The notes under the pieces are model-generated. The model was given only the letters and a program-made list of their open reading frames with translations. It was not told where the DNA came from and did no database searches. Positions 11,022 through 30,699 of a stretch of 64,000 bases of DNA are shown here, piece after piece. Source of the stretch: Dimorphilus gyrociliatus (lineage: Eukaryota > Annelida > Polychaeta > Dinophilidae). The stretch spans positions 1,798,001 to 1,862,000 of the forward strand of contig CAJFCJ010000012.1 in NCBI GenBank assembly GCA_904063045.1. The letters run 5' to 3'. Numbering within the stretch: position 1 is the stretch's first letter; every line of letters begins with the position of its first letter. The translations under genes were made by a program, and so were the position numbers.

Positions 11022-11388
11022 CTTGCGTTCTTCTAAGCCGGAAAAGGAACCAGACACGTTCCGCAGATGAGTCGTTTACTGGTTCGTACTCCCTTAACTA
11101 ATATTTTTCTGATAAAATTAAACTCTTAATTTTTTTCTCATTTTAAATTAGATTACAGTTTAATTAATTAATTTTTTTGAAATTAGATTAACAAAAAGGG
11201 AGTGAAAATTACTAGCTGTATACACTACACATTAACTTCCGGTCGTCATGCGTGTCGTTAGATGATCGGTGTTTTCACACAAGCAAATTAGTTTGACGCT
11301 AAGGTGTCCTCCAATGTAAAACAGAGAAGATCTTTCAGAGACCACTAGGACGGATGCTACTTAAACCTAAGTCTAAAATAATTCCGTT
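11022..11388. promoter_or_regulatory. Divergent promoter region of RPS8 and STIM
   Basis: A 367 bp region shared by two divergent starts. TTCCTTTTCCGG on the minus strand (11038-11049) is the presumed RPS8 TOP/initiator element. The rest contains T-rich tracts and no frame. No TATA box is evident on either side. Confidence 0.5.
11038..11049 (-). promoter_or_regulatory. TOP-like initiator 12-mer of RPS8
   Basis: The minus strand reads TTCCTTTTCCGG, 16 bp before the ATG. The identical 12-mer occurs at the presumed start of RPL9 (25825-25836). This is consistent with a 5' terminal oligopyrimidine tract for mTOR-sensitive translation. Confidence 0.55.
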
Positions 11389-14300
11389 ATGCAAAAAAAT
11401 TGTTGGCAGTTCTGTGATCTCAAGCATCTTTTGTTCATTTGTGTCTGCTTCTTACTAATTTTTATTGTGGGAACTTCATCAGATGATACCGATACAGGTA
11501 ACAAACTTTCTCATTTATCATATACCCTACCTAACTAATAAAGAAAATTTAAACATCTGTTCATTCAATCAATAAGATTTTTAGATTCGAGAAACAGATT
11601 GTCAATTAAATCCAGTTTTTTGAGACATTTCCTCGTTGATAAACTATTAGTAAATTAGATGAAGGGTCAATAAATTTACTTTTTTTCTTTACAACATTTG
11701 TTTAGAAGAGAGTATTCTCTTATTTTTTTTAAAGTCATCGTTATGTCAGTGACAGCAATTATCAACAGTTGTTACGCCAGAGACCAATTTGTAGGAAAAT
11801 ATTTACTCTACGACAGATATGAAGTCAGACCATTCACCAATAACTTTTAAAAAAGATAGCGGAGGCTAAGCATATGTCGAAATTGCTTTATAAGAGATAT
11901 ATATTCTTTTTATATGTATTGATCTTTGGCATTCCGTTGTAGAAAACTTAATTGAGACTTAGACATAGCGTGATAAAGATTTAGATTAGTCTTATTAAAT
12001 TTTTTTTTTATTCAAGCAACATATAATGCTAAGAATATCCAAAATAGTCCAGTTTCACTAATATATTTACTGCGAAATAGGCAATAATCCATAAAAAAGG
12101 GATACTCCCTTGTAATCTTAAAAAATCCACGATGTTTTTTAATTTTATCTACAAGAATCGTTTTTCGTTCCCTCTCAATTAATTTCATTCATTTTGTTAC
12201 AGCAGCGTGTATTGGTGGTGATAGAAAAAATTGCATACCAACCGACAAAGTTGGATATGATTCTATAAAAACACTCCATATGCAAATTGACGATGATAGG
12301 AATGGCAAAGTTGACTTTTCAGAAAGTGATGAGGTAATAGTAAAACACACACACATATATATATATATATATAGATAATTTTTTCCTGTTGATCTTATTT
12401 TAACTTATATTATTTATAATTATTATTTATTGTCATCTTTTTTACAATTTTCCTATTCGAATAAATGTTACAATTTTAATTTTACATAAGAAGGTATATA
12501 TATTATATTTTCTCTTTACTATTCCTTGTAAAAAAAAAGCTCTATTCTTAACTCTATATATACTGTTTATTGTATATATATTTTATTTGTTTTATCCTTT
12601 TTTAGGTGTATTTATGTGTGAATGTTTGCATATATATACATGATATATATTTTTACTGTATATATGTATGTGTATTTTTTACAGTTTTTAAATGTAAAAA
12701 TGGTATTTATCGTGACTATTGTATTCTCATTGATTTATTTTTTTTTTTTGCTGTTATATTTTTTATATTTTTGGTTATTTATTTTTATTTTAAATCAATT
12801 TTTCAATTTTTTTTTTTTACAAGTTGTAATATAGAATGAGTTTTGGTTATATTTTATATTACTAACTTACAGTTTATTCGGGACGAATTAAAATATGAAG
12901 ATGGCTTCCATCGTCATAATAACTTTCACAATAACGATGCTCAGATTAGTGTTGAGGAATTATGGAAATCGTGGACAAGTAGCGACGGTAGGCCTTAATT
13001 TTATTTTTCTTTTTTTTTGTAAAATAATCTTTAAAAGTACCATTTTGAAGACATTGATTAAATTACAGTTTATAACTGGACTGTTGATGATGTGCTAGAT
13101 TGGTTGGTAAATGATGTACAGCTAGGACAGTACTCTGAACAATTTCGAATAAACGCAGTGGATGGAAAAACGTTACCACGATTAGCTTCCACTTCAACTT
13201 ATGTAACGAAAATCTTAGGAATAAAAAATGCTGTTCATAGCAAAAAATTAACTGTTAAAGCCATGGATGTTGTATTATTTGGATCTTCTAATAGTATGTA
13301 TAGCATATTTTCATACTTCATGACGTTAATTGTAATAGATACATTTATATGAAAAAAAACTCATATTCGTGATAATTTATTATTCAGGGAGACACAATTA
13401 CGTTAAGGATGCTATATTAGTAACTAGTTTATTGGTTGCAATTGGAGGCTGTTGGCTAGCTTACTTACAACACAAATATTCTCAAGTTAAAGTAAGAAAA
13501 GTGCTAGAAGAATTAAACTCCCTACAAGAAGCTGAAGATAAATATAAAGAAATGAAAGAAAAGTACATATTAATAACAACGATATTTATATATATATATA
13601 TTTATACATAGAATTTAATAATTTATTGGGTAAAACGTATAATAGATAGGTACAATTGTACAATCGAAAGGTTAAAGTGTTGTAGTAATCTCTTACTTAG
13701 TCAAATACTGTGAGGTTTTTATCTTCTATTTAAAAAAAAATAACAGATTTTTGCACTTAGACCAAAGATCAATTATATGAAACCAAATATTTACAAAGTC
13801 ATTTTTTGGGTGTTAAACAATTGACTATAAATATATATATTTCATTTCGCCCTTGTTTTTTATTTATTAGGTTAAAACAAGCTGAAGTTGAACAAACAAA
13901 TGTTAAAGAAGAGAAGGAAAGCTTAGAAACAAAATTAAAAACAGAAGTGGAATCATATAAACGGGAGGCAAACAGACTACGAGAACAACGAGAAACAACA
14001 CAAGAAGAAATTTGTCGTTTAAAATTGGCAGAGGAAGAGTTAGAACAGGTTAGGAACGCATTAAGGAATGCTGAAAGGGAAGTTGAAGAGTTATGCTCAT
14101 CGCCGGTCTCTTATTCTGCTGAATTACAATATCTACTTCAACTTACATATGAAAATGAAATGCTCATATGTCAACAAAAAAGGGAAGCAGCAGAAAAAAG
14201 ATTATATGAAGTGAAAGAGATGTTTGAGAAAATGACAAAGAAGAAGGGTGCTTTTAGTTCCTTGAAGATAGCACATTCTAATTATTTGGATAATACTAAG

Positions 14301-15734
14301 TTAAATATAGAAAGTGCTAAGAATTCAATAGACATTACGAATAGAGAAATGCAGGAATCTAGTTATAGATGGTTACAAATTGAAAAATTCTGTGGATTCT
14401 CTATAAGAAGAAACAAAGGAAGATTTTTTCTTCAAAACCATCTTTATACTAAACATGGATTTCCATATGGTAAATTATTATTTTTCCTGAAGTTATTCCA
14501 ATTATATTTATATATAAGTATGTATATTTTTATTTACTTTATAAAACAGCTGACTCTAAAAATACTGGTAGTTCGCTAACCTTTTCTGACTCGCCAGAGG
14601 ACGAGATACCTCCAACAGGTAGTATCATATCTTAAATATTTTATGTTCAATATTTATGTATATACGCAATATGTATATAATAGCAATGTGCTTTTATTTC
14701 GCATAAGGCATTTTATCACTTTTTTTTTATTTTAATACTTCTACACAAAATAAATAGTTTCTATGGCTTACACTTTCTCTATTTACTAATAAAATACTAT
14801 CTCTTTTCTCGCTAACCGACAGAGCATCTCGTTTATCCGAAACTCATGCAAGCCGGTCTTCAGTTAACTGCTGTAGGATTAAATCATAATTATTGTAAAA
14901 TTCATTCAGGTGTGTAAAAAATAAAAAAAAAATTGAACTAAAATGGAAAGATTTTGTCTGTCTGACTTTATTCTATCAAAATGTATCGGCAGTTTGTTAC
15001 TGATAAAGGACAAAAAAAAGATAAAACTTGTTCAAATATTCACTCTTTATTATTTTATCTCTCTTTTTATTTTTAATAATTCTCTTTAACTAGTTCTATA
15101 ACATTTTATCTCATGTTGATCAATCTTGCTTGTCTAACAGCATGCCAAAATGTGAAGCGCATTGCCAGTAGTAAAAACATGTGTACGTACTTAATCACTT
15201 TAATTTTTTTTTTTTGACATTAAAATCTCCCTAACGCTGCTTCTTTTATAGTACCGTTAGGTGAACAGCACATCCTTGTCAGATCGCATACTGTACCTCC
15301 TGGAGCACTTCTCGATAATAGTGATACAGAATCAATTCCAGAGTCGAAGAGTTTGGATAGCAATCAGGTGCTATTCGATCTCGGCTTTTCAGACGAGTAA
15401 GTAAATAGTTTACCTTTAGCCTTACCTACTCTCCTTTATAAGTTTACAAGTCTAAATCACTTATATTACTTTTTCTATTTATTATATGCTATTTCTCTTT
15501 TGTGTCTTAAGATCCCCGGACGATCCTCGCTTCAGGACGAGCTCGTTCAAATCGAATTCAGTAGCACATAAACCCACCAATTTCTCTAAAACAAATAAGA
15601 AATCTTCCGGAGATAGCCTACAGAAACGCGAGTCTAGCGACGTAGAATCAAACGGTTCGCTGGCGAACGATGAAAAAAACAAGAAAAAAAGTGGTCTAAA
15701 ACTGTTTAAAATTGGCAAGCAAAAAGTTACTTGA
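11389..15734 (+). CDS. STIM: Stromal interaction molecule (STIM), ER calcium sensor
   Basis: Eleven exons (11389-11497, 12203-12333, 12873-12987, 13069-13293, 13388-13562, 13871-14469, 14550-14618, 14823-14909, 15141-15182, 15252-15396, 15512-15734) give 639 aa. STIM senses ER-luminal calcium and opens Orai channels at ER-plasma membrane junctions. Order: signal peptide (about 12-30), canonical EF-hand loop DDDRNGKVDFSE (66-77), second degenerate EF-hand, SAM domain from VYNWTVDDV (about 119-190), transmembrane helix AILVTSLLVAIGGCWLAYL, coiled coil 1, and the SOAR/CAD Orai-activating region with LQLTYENEM, AHSNYLD and YRWLQIEKFCGF in the long exon 6. A lysine-rich tail KNKKKSGLKLFK is the phosphoinositide anchor. 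Exons 7-9 are each a multiple of three. AATAAA follows at 15741. Confidence 0.96.
12345..12374. repeat. (CA)n(TA)n microsatellite in a STIM intron
   Basis: A short ACACAC run passes into about nine TA units inside the intron after STIM exon 2. The remainder of that 539 bp intron is strongly T-rich. Confidence 0.8.
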
Positions 15735-15740
15735 ACGGGG

Positions 15741-15746
15741 AATAAA
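15741..15746 (+). terminator. Poly(A) signal of STIM
   Basis: AATAAA six bases after the stop codon. Further AATAAA-like hexamers (for example 16216-16221) allow longer 3'UTRs running toward the convergent GMP reductase gene. Confidence 0.5.
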
Positions 15747-16317
15747 TATACAATTTTTTAAAACCTATAAACTTACGACTTAAAAAGTATTGATTATATT
15801 CAATTTGTTTTTGCTTTTTTTTTAAAATTTCTCTGGCTCACTGCATTTAACAAAAACAAACAAAAAATATATACCGAGATACAGTGTTATTTTATAGTAT
15901 AGACAAATCAATATATTGTATCAATTAGTTTTTTTTCCTGTCACTTTTCTTTGCAATCTCTCTCTCAGCAGTTCTTATAATTTTTATTCAACCTATATAT
16001 ATATATATATGTATACAGTATCTACAAGAAATGTTTTAAACGTTTGAGGAAGAGAAAACAAAGATTTTTTAATCAATACCAATTACACAAATATTCAATT
16101 TTTCTTTTTAAAATATAATTCAAAATATATTCAAAATATTGTAATTTTAGTGAATTTATTCTTTTTCTCCTCGGAAATACAATACCATGTGTTTTTCTTT
16201 TTTTGTGTTTAAACAAATAAAGTTAAAATTAAAAGAAAATTTGTTGAAATCAGGTTAAAAGTTTAATTTATCGTATTTTATGAATTAGAGGAAAACACTT
16301 TTTGTGGGGTTTAGGAT
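15747..16317. other. Convergent 3' region between STIM and GMPR
   Basis: About 570 bp, AT-rich, no frame. It contains a short TA microsatellite (about 15997-16010), AATAAA on plus (16216-16221) and TTTATT (16155-16160), a possible GMPR poly(A) signal. The two transcripts may overlap here. Confidence 0.4.
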
Positions 16318-19600
<3,283 letters not shown>

Positions 19601-19797
19601 CTTTAACTGTAAATATGTAAATCTGGAATTGATGGCGACCTTGAAACCACGTTTATAAGATCTGGGATATCCAAGATTGTTAAGCAGTGTCTCGAAAAGG
19701 CGCATTAATTATAAATTACAGAAGGAGATTAATACTTTTATTAACTTTCACTTGAATATGTATATAAATACTGATTTATATGAACTTGGAATATATT

Positions 19798-20926
19798 CTA
19801 ATGAAATTTCCTAATAGTGTGTATTACATTTTTTATTAATATATAACCAAAACGTGTATTCGTCTGTAGAAGTTGGTAAATCTGTTTCTCCGCTTCTTCT
19901 TTCGGGACACCATATGTATAGGCTAGGCTTAGTACGATTATTTTCCGTATTACCAGTCCTGAATATCTAAAAGGATTTGTTTAGGGGAATGATCAGAAGA
20001 ATAAAAATAAGAGTACGAAAAGGTTAACCTTATGCCAAAGCCTTTTAATAATTATTTGTCTACAATCGCAAAAGATCAATCCCCTCATATAGATTTTTGA
20101 GGGTGACCTATAAATTAGCTTTAATCTATCCGCCCTACTCTTCGGAGTGAACAAAACAGATATATTATTGAAATTAACTAGTCTTTTAATAACGCATGGT
20201 TTGCCATTCGAATTGGTGATACCAAGCGTACTTGCCACGACATAAGATTTTTCAGTTCTTCCTGCCAAGCGGGCTTTTACAGTTACATCTCGAATTCTCC
20301 TCCTATAGAAACCTTTTCCACTTGGACAATGGCTATAATCGAAAAGCTTTATCCAGTATATAGCAGAACCACGTTTTAAAGTTGTTAAATACAACATTCC
20401 AGGATCGCTTATCATGAAAGTCATATCTAATTGCTGTTGTCAAATAAAATAACAAAGTTATTAAAGTATCATAAAAATGTTGTAGTTTGTTCAGAAAACG
20501 AGAGACGCTAATTATTGTTTGAATAGAAACGATCGTAATCCCGTTTTATGATACAAACGAAATCTAAAAACGCCCCTGGATAGATCGCCTGATATTGCAT
20601 GGTAGAAGGGTATTATTAAGGAAAAGGTGTTCAGGTGGCCGACTTTCTATAATTATTCTTCTGTCAAAGCAAGACCATATAAGAACCTTGGTTTTCTGAT
20701 CGAATAAATGAAAGTTTAAGCCGGGTAGAGATCTATCAAAGAAGCTATAAGATTGAGTAAGAGTGCACGTTATCAATGTCATCCTTTGTCTTGTATCAAC
20801 CTTATTAAGTAGATAAGAGAATGTTGAGCACGTTTTAGGTTGATGTAAAGTTGTTTTATTGCAAATATAGACTAAAACAATCGCTTTTTCGCCGATAGTT
20901 TTATTGCAGTTGCAAGCCTCGTACAT
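19798..20926 (-). CDS. Probable unknown protein, three exons
   Basis: Two long minus-strand frames (20572-20926 and 20108-20426) and a third (19798-19966) join in phase through GTTTTT...TTAG and GTCACC...TTTAG introns to give 280 aa starting with ATG. The frame is less AT-biased than the surrounding DNA and reads like a globular protein. The C-terminal exon is helical and charged (KEEAEKQIYQLLQ). No signal peptide, membrane segment or motif that I recognise. Alternative: exon 2 may run on to its own stop at 19993 without the last intron. The donor of the second intron is weak. Function unknown; existence as a gene is moderately supported. Confidence 0.42.
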
Positions 20927-20929
20927 CTA

Positions 20930-22017
20930 TACAAATGTTCAGTATTCATTAGTTAATTATAGCTATTTACTGATAAGGTATAAAATCATTTGATATCACT
21001 GGTAAAAGACTCTGAGAAAGAACTATAGTAGGTAGTATCAACATCAAAACAATAATAGAAAATGAACCGGTGTACGTCATATTCAGTAATTTTTATCAAT
21101 AACTTTTCCATTCACAAATATTCTTTTATTTTTAAAATAATAAATAAATTTAATATTTGATAAACAAAATTATAACCAATTTAGGCCTAATATAATATCA
21201 TGTATATTTATATATTTTTATATGTAAATATATAGGCCTTTGTGACATCTTAAACGGAATGTTAAAAGGCGTTAGATTATATAACATTTCCCCTTCTTTC
21301 TCCTTTCTACTTCTCCCTTTCTATTGAAGAAAATAAGCCAAATTTTCTCTATTAACTGTCTTTGAACTTAAGTTAATTACCTTAAACGGCGGATAATAGT
21401 CATTTTTACCGTAACTGCCTCTGTTTTTATTTAAAACAATACGTTTGAGTTGTTTACTCTCTATTTAATACCGAAATCTGATTTAAAAAGGGAGAATTCC
21501 CGATTGCTCATAAGGATTGCTCTACTTTATAATTTATATTTAGATAATTTATCCTATTTCTCTTTTTTTTCTCCTTTCGTTTCTCTAATAAAAGACCGGA
21601 CAGGGCACTTTCCAAAGAATTCAAGAATCTACTAATGACCTCCATTGGGACGGAATTGTATGCCTTTTATGGCTCCCGTACAAAATACGCCGTTTAGATT
21701 GTGTGTGGCGCTAATTGGCCCTGTCTCTTGATCACTAGTCAAAATCAACATGATCAATATATAACGTCAATATTATATAAGTTATTTTTTCTTGTATAGT
21801 TTATGTTTTTCTTGTAATTATTACGTTATATAATTGTTTACATTTGCTAGAAATGGTTCCTAAAATAATAAAATACCAAAAAATGATCAAAGGATAAGAA
21901 TTGAGTGTTTTTTTTCCCTTTTATATAAATAATATATTCCTCTTAAGAAAATCATTTCCCTTATTTTTACTAGTTACTTCTTTTTTAAATTAATAATATA
22001 CACTGAAAATATATCGC
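20930..22017. other. Intergenic, no feature seen
   Basis: About 1.1 kb of AT-rich sequence between the unknown gene and YIPF5. I find no coding frame above chance, no tRNA and only short TA runs near 21200. Confidence 0.4.
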
Positions 22018-25448
<3,431 letters not shown>

Positions 25449-25823
25449 GTTTGTCACTTGTTCCACGTCTTCTGAGCGAAAAAGAGTGATTTGTACAAAT
25501 TTTCCTAAAATCAGTATTAATTGTAAATAAAATTTTAATCTTATTAAATATATGAGTTATTTATTTAAAATATTAATCAAAATTACTTTGGTTTATTACC
25601 AATTTAAAGTGACAAACTAAAAAATCTAGGTATAAACTTTTTGATGACAACCGGTAGATGGCGCGTTCCACATAGAGAGAATTTCGTCAAAAAAACTTAA
25701 AACACCAAATAATTTTTTTAGACGCAAAGCTTATTTAATATTTTTCTTTAAAATTAGAATGTCTCTTTGATTAAATTTTTCTTTATATTTTTTAATTAAC
25801 GTTTCGGAAAATGGTGAAATCAA
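25449..25823. promoter_or_regulatory. Divergent promoter region of YIPF5 and RPL9
   Basis: A 375 bp region between divergent starts. It holds AGATGGCGC at 25656-25664, matching the insect CTCF core as I remember it, embedded in a GC-rich patch in otherwise AT-rich DNA. Confidence 0.45.
25656..25664 (+). promoter_or_regulatory. AGATGGCGC element (CTCF-like core)
   Basis: The best copy of a motif that recurs at 30753, 43643 and 44042 (the last on the minus strand). Located between two divergent housekeeping genes. Confidence 0.4.
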
Positions 25824-25824
25824 C

Positions 25825-25836
25825 TTCCTTTTCCGG
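25825..25836 (+). promoter_or_regulatory. TOP-like initiator 12-mer of RPL9
   Basis: TTCCTTTTCCGG, identical to the RPS8 element. It is followed 14 bp later by a GTATGC donor (25851), so the first RPL9 exon is a short untranslated leader (about 25825-25850) spliced to the exon that carries the ATG at 26015. Confidence 0.6.
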
Positions 25837-26014
25837 TCGAGCCGCTGAAGGTATGCAACGTTTTATTAAAAATCTTTTAAAATCCTTATAAAAAGAACGA
25901 ATTAAGTTAATCAAACGACAAATTCTTATGTAAAATTGCAATCCTTTGTCAACTGTTGCCTTATTGGAATTATTACATTTGCAATTATGATGAATTATTT
26001 GTTTATCTATCAGA

Positions 26015-26787
<773 letters not shown>

Positions 26788-26982
26788 GTTCGTTGCTTGT
26801 ACACTGAAAGCGAGACATTCAATTCAATACACTTTTTGAATGATAAAATTTGGTTAATGCTTAATGCTTATAACTCATCTGTTTGTGGGGTTGCGGATGT
26901 AATGTTTAATATCCCGCTAGATTGAAAGCGAAGACTATGAGTATTAATTTATTCTAATCAACAATTTATTGAAATCAAAAAA

Positions 26983-29770
26983 TTAAGAAGTTAGTGCTTC
27001 AGTTAATTTTCGTAGATTCTCTTCTAGACTTTTCTCTGTTAACCGAAGAGATCTATGCTGAAGTCGGATCAATGCTTCGTATTGGATATGTGAGAAACTC
27101 GATGTTCCTTGCTCAATGATAGCACTTAAGAGATCATCGGGTTTTCGATAAAGTAGCTCGTAATATTGTCTAGCCGAATCTAAACCAGTGTAAGATCGAG
27201 TACTCAGAATTTTTCCAACTGTTTGTTGAGAGGAAAATATGTTTCGTATCATTTTCTTTACCCCATTTTGGTTCATTCTTTTTATTTTAGATGCAGAATT
27301 AATAAGTATTGAACCAATGACATATCCTACCCCTGACATAATATATCGAAAATATGCTGACGGAAGAGCATAAGACAGAGCTTCAGCTAGGGTAGTTAAA
27401 TTCCTATTTAATTCGCTAATTTTCGGGTCAACTTTAAGATCATCAGTTGCGCTATTGTAAGTCCTGTCTCTTAGGTGTCTAACGGCTGCCTGAACATTTT
27501 CTGCTGATTTTTCAATATGGCCTGGAAATAAATAATCGATATAGTTAAGATACTCTACAATGTTTAGCATACAAACCAGCTATCGGCTGTAAGTAGAAGA
27601 AACAATTTACTCTTATTTCTATGTATAATAGAAGAATGCAATTGTTATTTAGTTTGATCATATCGTCCTTAGCAGCCATTTGAAAGTCTTTTAAATGATT
27701 TAGAAGGAAAAGATTTGTATGAATAAGGCATGAAATGATCTTGAGGGTATCGGTAGAATCTTCAGTCATCAAGTCTACTCGTTGTAGGAAATTTTGAGAC
27801 GCCAAGTTATTAGTAAAAATTTCTGCCTCTTTATCTGAATTTTTGCTAAATTCTTCTACTGTTTTTGTTTTATTGCCATTGTCTAAAACTCTCCAACTAT
27901 GTTGAGATAGTAATAATCTAGTAATGTCGTCATCTTGGACCCAAGAACTACTAACTGTTCTTTTACTAATAATGAGTTCATACACTATTCGACTTTTATC
28001 ATAAAAAGCATAAATGACGTCGCTCAAAATGTCACTAAATTCTTTTAAATAATTGGGAATATTATCCGAGGATCCCTTCAATTTATTTATGCAATCAATA
28101 ACAGTTATAGCTGCCGTGAAAATAGGTAGTTGATTATCGACTCCTTCCTTAATCAGCGTAATATACTTATACCAATTAGTATCGGCTGTTGCTAGTTGTA
28201 ATTTTTCTAGGCATTGCTGTTTTAGTATACGTAAATAGGCACCAGTCATAAAATTATGTATATCGATATTTAATTGCAGTGAAGTATTTCTAGTATTTAG
28301 CGCCTTTCCAATGTCTACTGAAAATTCAATAACAGAAGAGTAAACCTGAACGATATTCTCGGGCTTTGGACTGCATATATAAACGGTTTGCTGACCCACT
28401 ATTTCTGGTTCATCTTCAACTCCCTGATTGGCATATGCATTTTGTCTTTCCTCTCGTTCATAAGATTTTAAGCTGAGGGCGTGAGAAGAATATTCAAATT
28501 TAAATAGAGTAGATTCAACTTTTGGCCTCCTTTTATTAAAATAAGATGAAATATCAACGTTTTTGTCGTTTAGTGTACTTCTATCTTTCTTTTTGATATC
28601 ATTTTTGGAATAATTGATATATTCCAGCAACAGATTTCGAACAACTTTCTGGGCCTGAACCCAAACATCTTGAATACAATAGATATCTAAAGCAGGTAGA
28701 CCCCTCTTCCATTGAGCCCGATTAGAATAAGCTAGTATGATTTCGTGAACGCGAACAACCAATCTAAATTGTTGAAATATTAGATCAAAGAGATCCTTTA
28801 ACAATGATGGGTCGTTATTTGTTTTTCCATTCTGCGCGTGAGCGTAAGCATTATCTGATACTTGTTGTGATGCTCTTTGAATAATAGACTTTAAACCAAA
28901 TTTGATCTTTTCCTTTACCGAATATAAAGCATCCTTTAATTCATTAAGAATAGCCAGGGATTCAATAAGAACGCCTATATATTGAACAGGTTTCTCTTCG
29001 ATTTCCTCTATAGGGACGTCGTTAAATTCGGCAAAATTCCTCAACTCATGCAAATCGGCATTCATAAGTTCATCCCTACGTTCATCATCCATAACCAAAT
29101 CTGATTTTAAATCAATATTTGACTGAAGGGAACCCGTAGATCTCGTAGAAGCCCTTGTTGATCCCATTCTTTGAAAGTTTCGTACAATGCATGCTGTAGA
29201 TTTTATATAGATTTGTTTATAAAGCTCATTTTTTAATTTAGTAACAATTTCTGCTTTCTTTAATTCTAATTCTCTTTTAGTTTCCCTTAATGCATCAACA
29301 TCTTGTAATTCAGATTCAATTATTCTTACGCAATTTATAACGGCAGTTGTAGCTTCTAAGTAACGCTTATTGTGAAGAAGGAACGGAAGTTGCTGAGTAC
29401 ATTCTCTTACTCTGTCAATTTCATCTAAAAGAGACGATAGCGTTTTCTGTTCTATAGCATCCGTCCATAATTTCGTTAATTCCTCCCTTTTACATCTCAA
29501 TAGATTTTTACAACTCTGTAAATTTTCTTTCAGGCCTCTTATCCTCTTTTGAGAATCGGTTATTTTTTCTGATATTCCTTGAAATGACTTGACTAACAAT
29601 TCGAGTGATGTATAATTTTCTCTTACCAAATCACCTAAAATTTTATCGGATTCCTTGTAATCCTTCTCAACTCTGTGCTTTAGCCTTGCTCTTTTGTCTG
29701 AGGAGGCGGATAGGGTATTTATTATATCATTTAAATAGCCCAATTCATTCTGTGTAGCTATTTTTGACAT
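26983..29770 (-). CDS. EXOC4: Exocyst complex component 4 (SEC8)
   Basis: Two minus-strand exons (27577-29770, 26983-27521) give 910 aa. SEC8 is a rod-like subunit of the octameric exocyst, which tethers secretory vesicles to the plasma membrane. The N-terminal coiled coil contains LQSCKNLLRCKREELTKLW and LLDEIDRV, which match SEC8 closely. YIKSTACIVRNF follows, and the C-terminal helical domain has LLLYIEIRVNCFFYL, GVKKMIRNIF and ARQYYELLY. The single intron (27522-27576) uses a GTTTGT donor; removing it restores the family sequence PIAGHIEKSAENV. An unusually intron-poor gene for its length in this genome. Confidence 0.93.
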
Positions 29771-30134
29771 TTTTAGTAATTTTAAGAAGTGGGCCGATAA
29801 ATTCTTTTTCAGTCAGAAAAGATCTACTGAATATTCATCATTATATCGAATATCGTTTAATACCTGAGCAATGTCCATATTCCGCGAAATACAAAGATGC
29901 AACGAGTTATTCAAGTCGATATTTTTATTGAAGAATTTTATCTAAACGTATATCATAAAATGCTAAACAAATATTCCATTTAGAACTAATAATAAAGTAT
30001 TTAAAAAGCAAAACTCTTAAAGCTCTTATTTATAATGAATATTTCTCATATTATCGCTCAAACTATAAAACTATAAAACTATAAAAAGTTAATAGCACAA
30101 ACCAGCAGAAATCATGTGTTTTTCATATTACATG

Positions 30135-30476
30135 CTATATCAAATTAAAGTCATTTTGTGCTTCTGATAGATTAAGAATATTATATGCTTCAGTATCGTA
30201 TGATTCTTCAACAGTTTGACGCTGTTTTGAATAACAAGAGACACAAAAAAATACACATAATATATTTATCTGTAGATGTTTTAGCAAGCAATACAGATAG
30301 CATATTAGATACTTCAAGCATCTGCAAATTTTATAATTCCGTAAGGTGTGAGAAATAGGAAAGACTTTATTTTTTCTCATATAGTTCCAAAAGTATACTG
30401 TCTGTCGCTCGTGTCCAACTTGAGTGTTTAATCGTTTTCGAAAAACGACTAAAACTTTTCCTTGCTTAGGTTGCAC
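30135..30476 (-). CDS. Doubtful small ORF upstream of EXOC4
   Basis: A 113-codon minus-strand frame. It begins with a basic segment (QPKQGKVLVVFRKR), becomes Cys/Leu/Tyr-rich in the middle (possibly an unspliced intron) and ends with EAYNILNLSEAQNDF. Frames of this length occur by chance about once in a window of this size. No family match that I recognise and no convincing splice partners. Confidence 0.2.
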   Translation of the reverse strand: MQPKQGKVLVVFRKRLNTQVGHERQTVYFWNYMRKNKVFPISHTLRNYKICRCLKYLICYLYCLLKHLQINILCVFFCVSCYSKQRQTVEESYDTEAYNILNLSEAQNDFNLI

Positions 30477-30699
30477 ATTAAATTCAACTTGATTGTTCAG
30501 TTGTGACTTTTACCAAGTTAAACCCAAATCTGAAAACAATTAGAAAAATAACACAACCTTTGAACTCTTTAATAACTTTTATTGCTGACATCCAATGGGT
30601 TTGTTATATATTTTTAATATTTGCTTTCTTGAATATTTCTATGTTCTTTCGCTTTGTTAAGAATAATAACTACGCAGTACGTAAGTTTTCATTCTAACA

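Noticed and set aside
12606-12839. Plus-strand hydrophobic frames (77 and 70 codons)
   Set aside because: Pure T-rich intron sequence of STIM encoding Phe/Ile/Tyr runs; no conserved content.
25811-25850. ATG upstream of RPL9 (MVKSTSFSG...) as an alternative start
   Set aside because: It precedes the shared TOP-like 12-mer, and the frame does not run into RPL9. The family start is at 26015.
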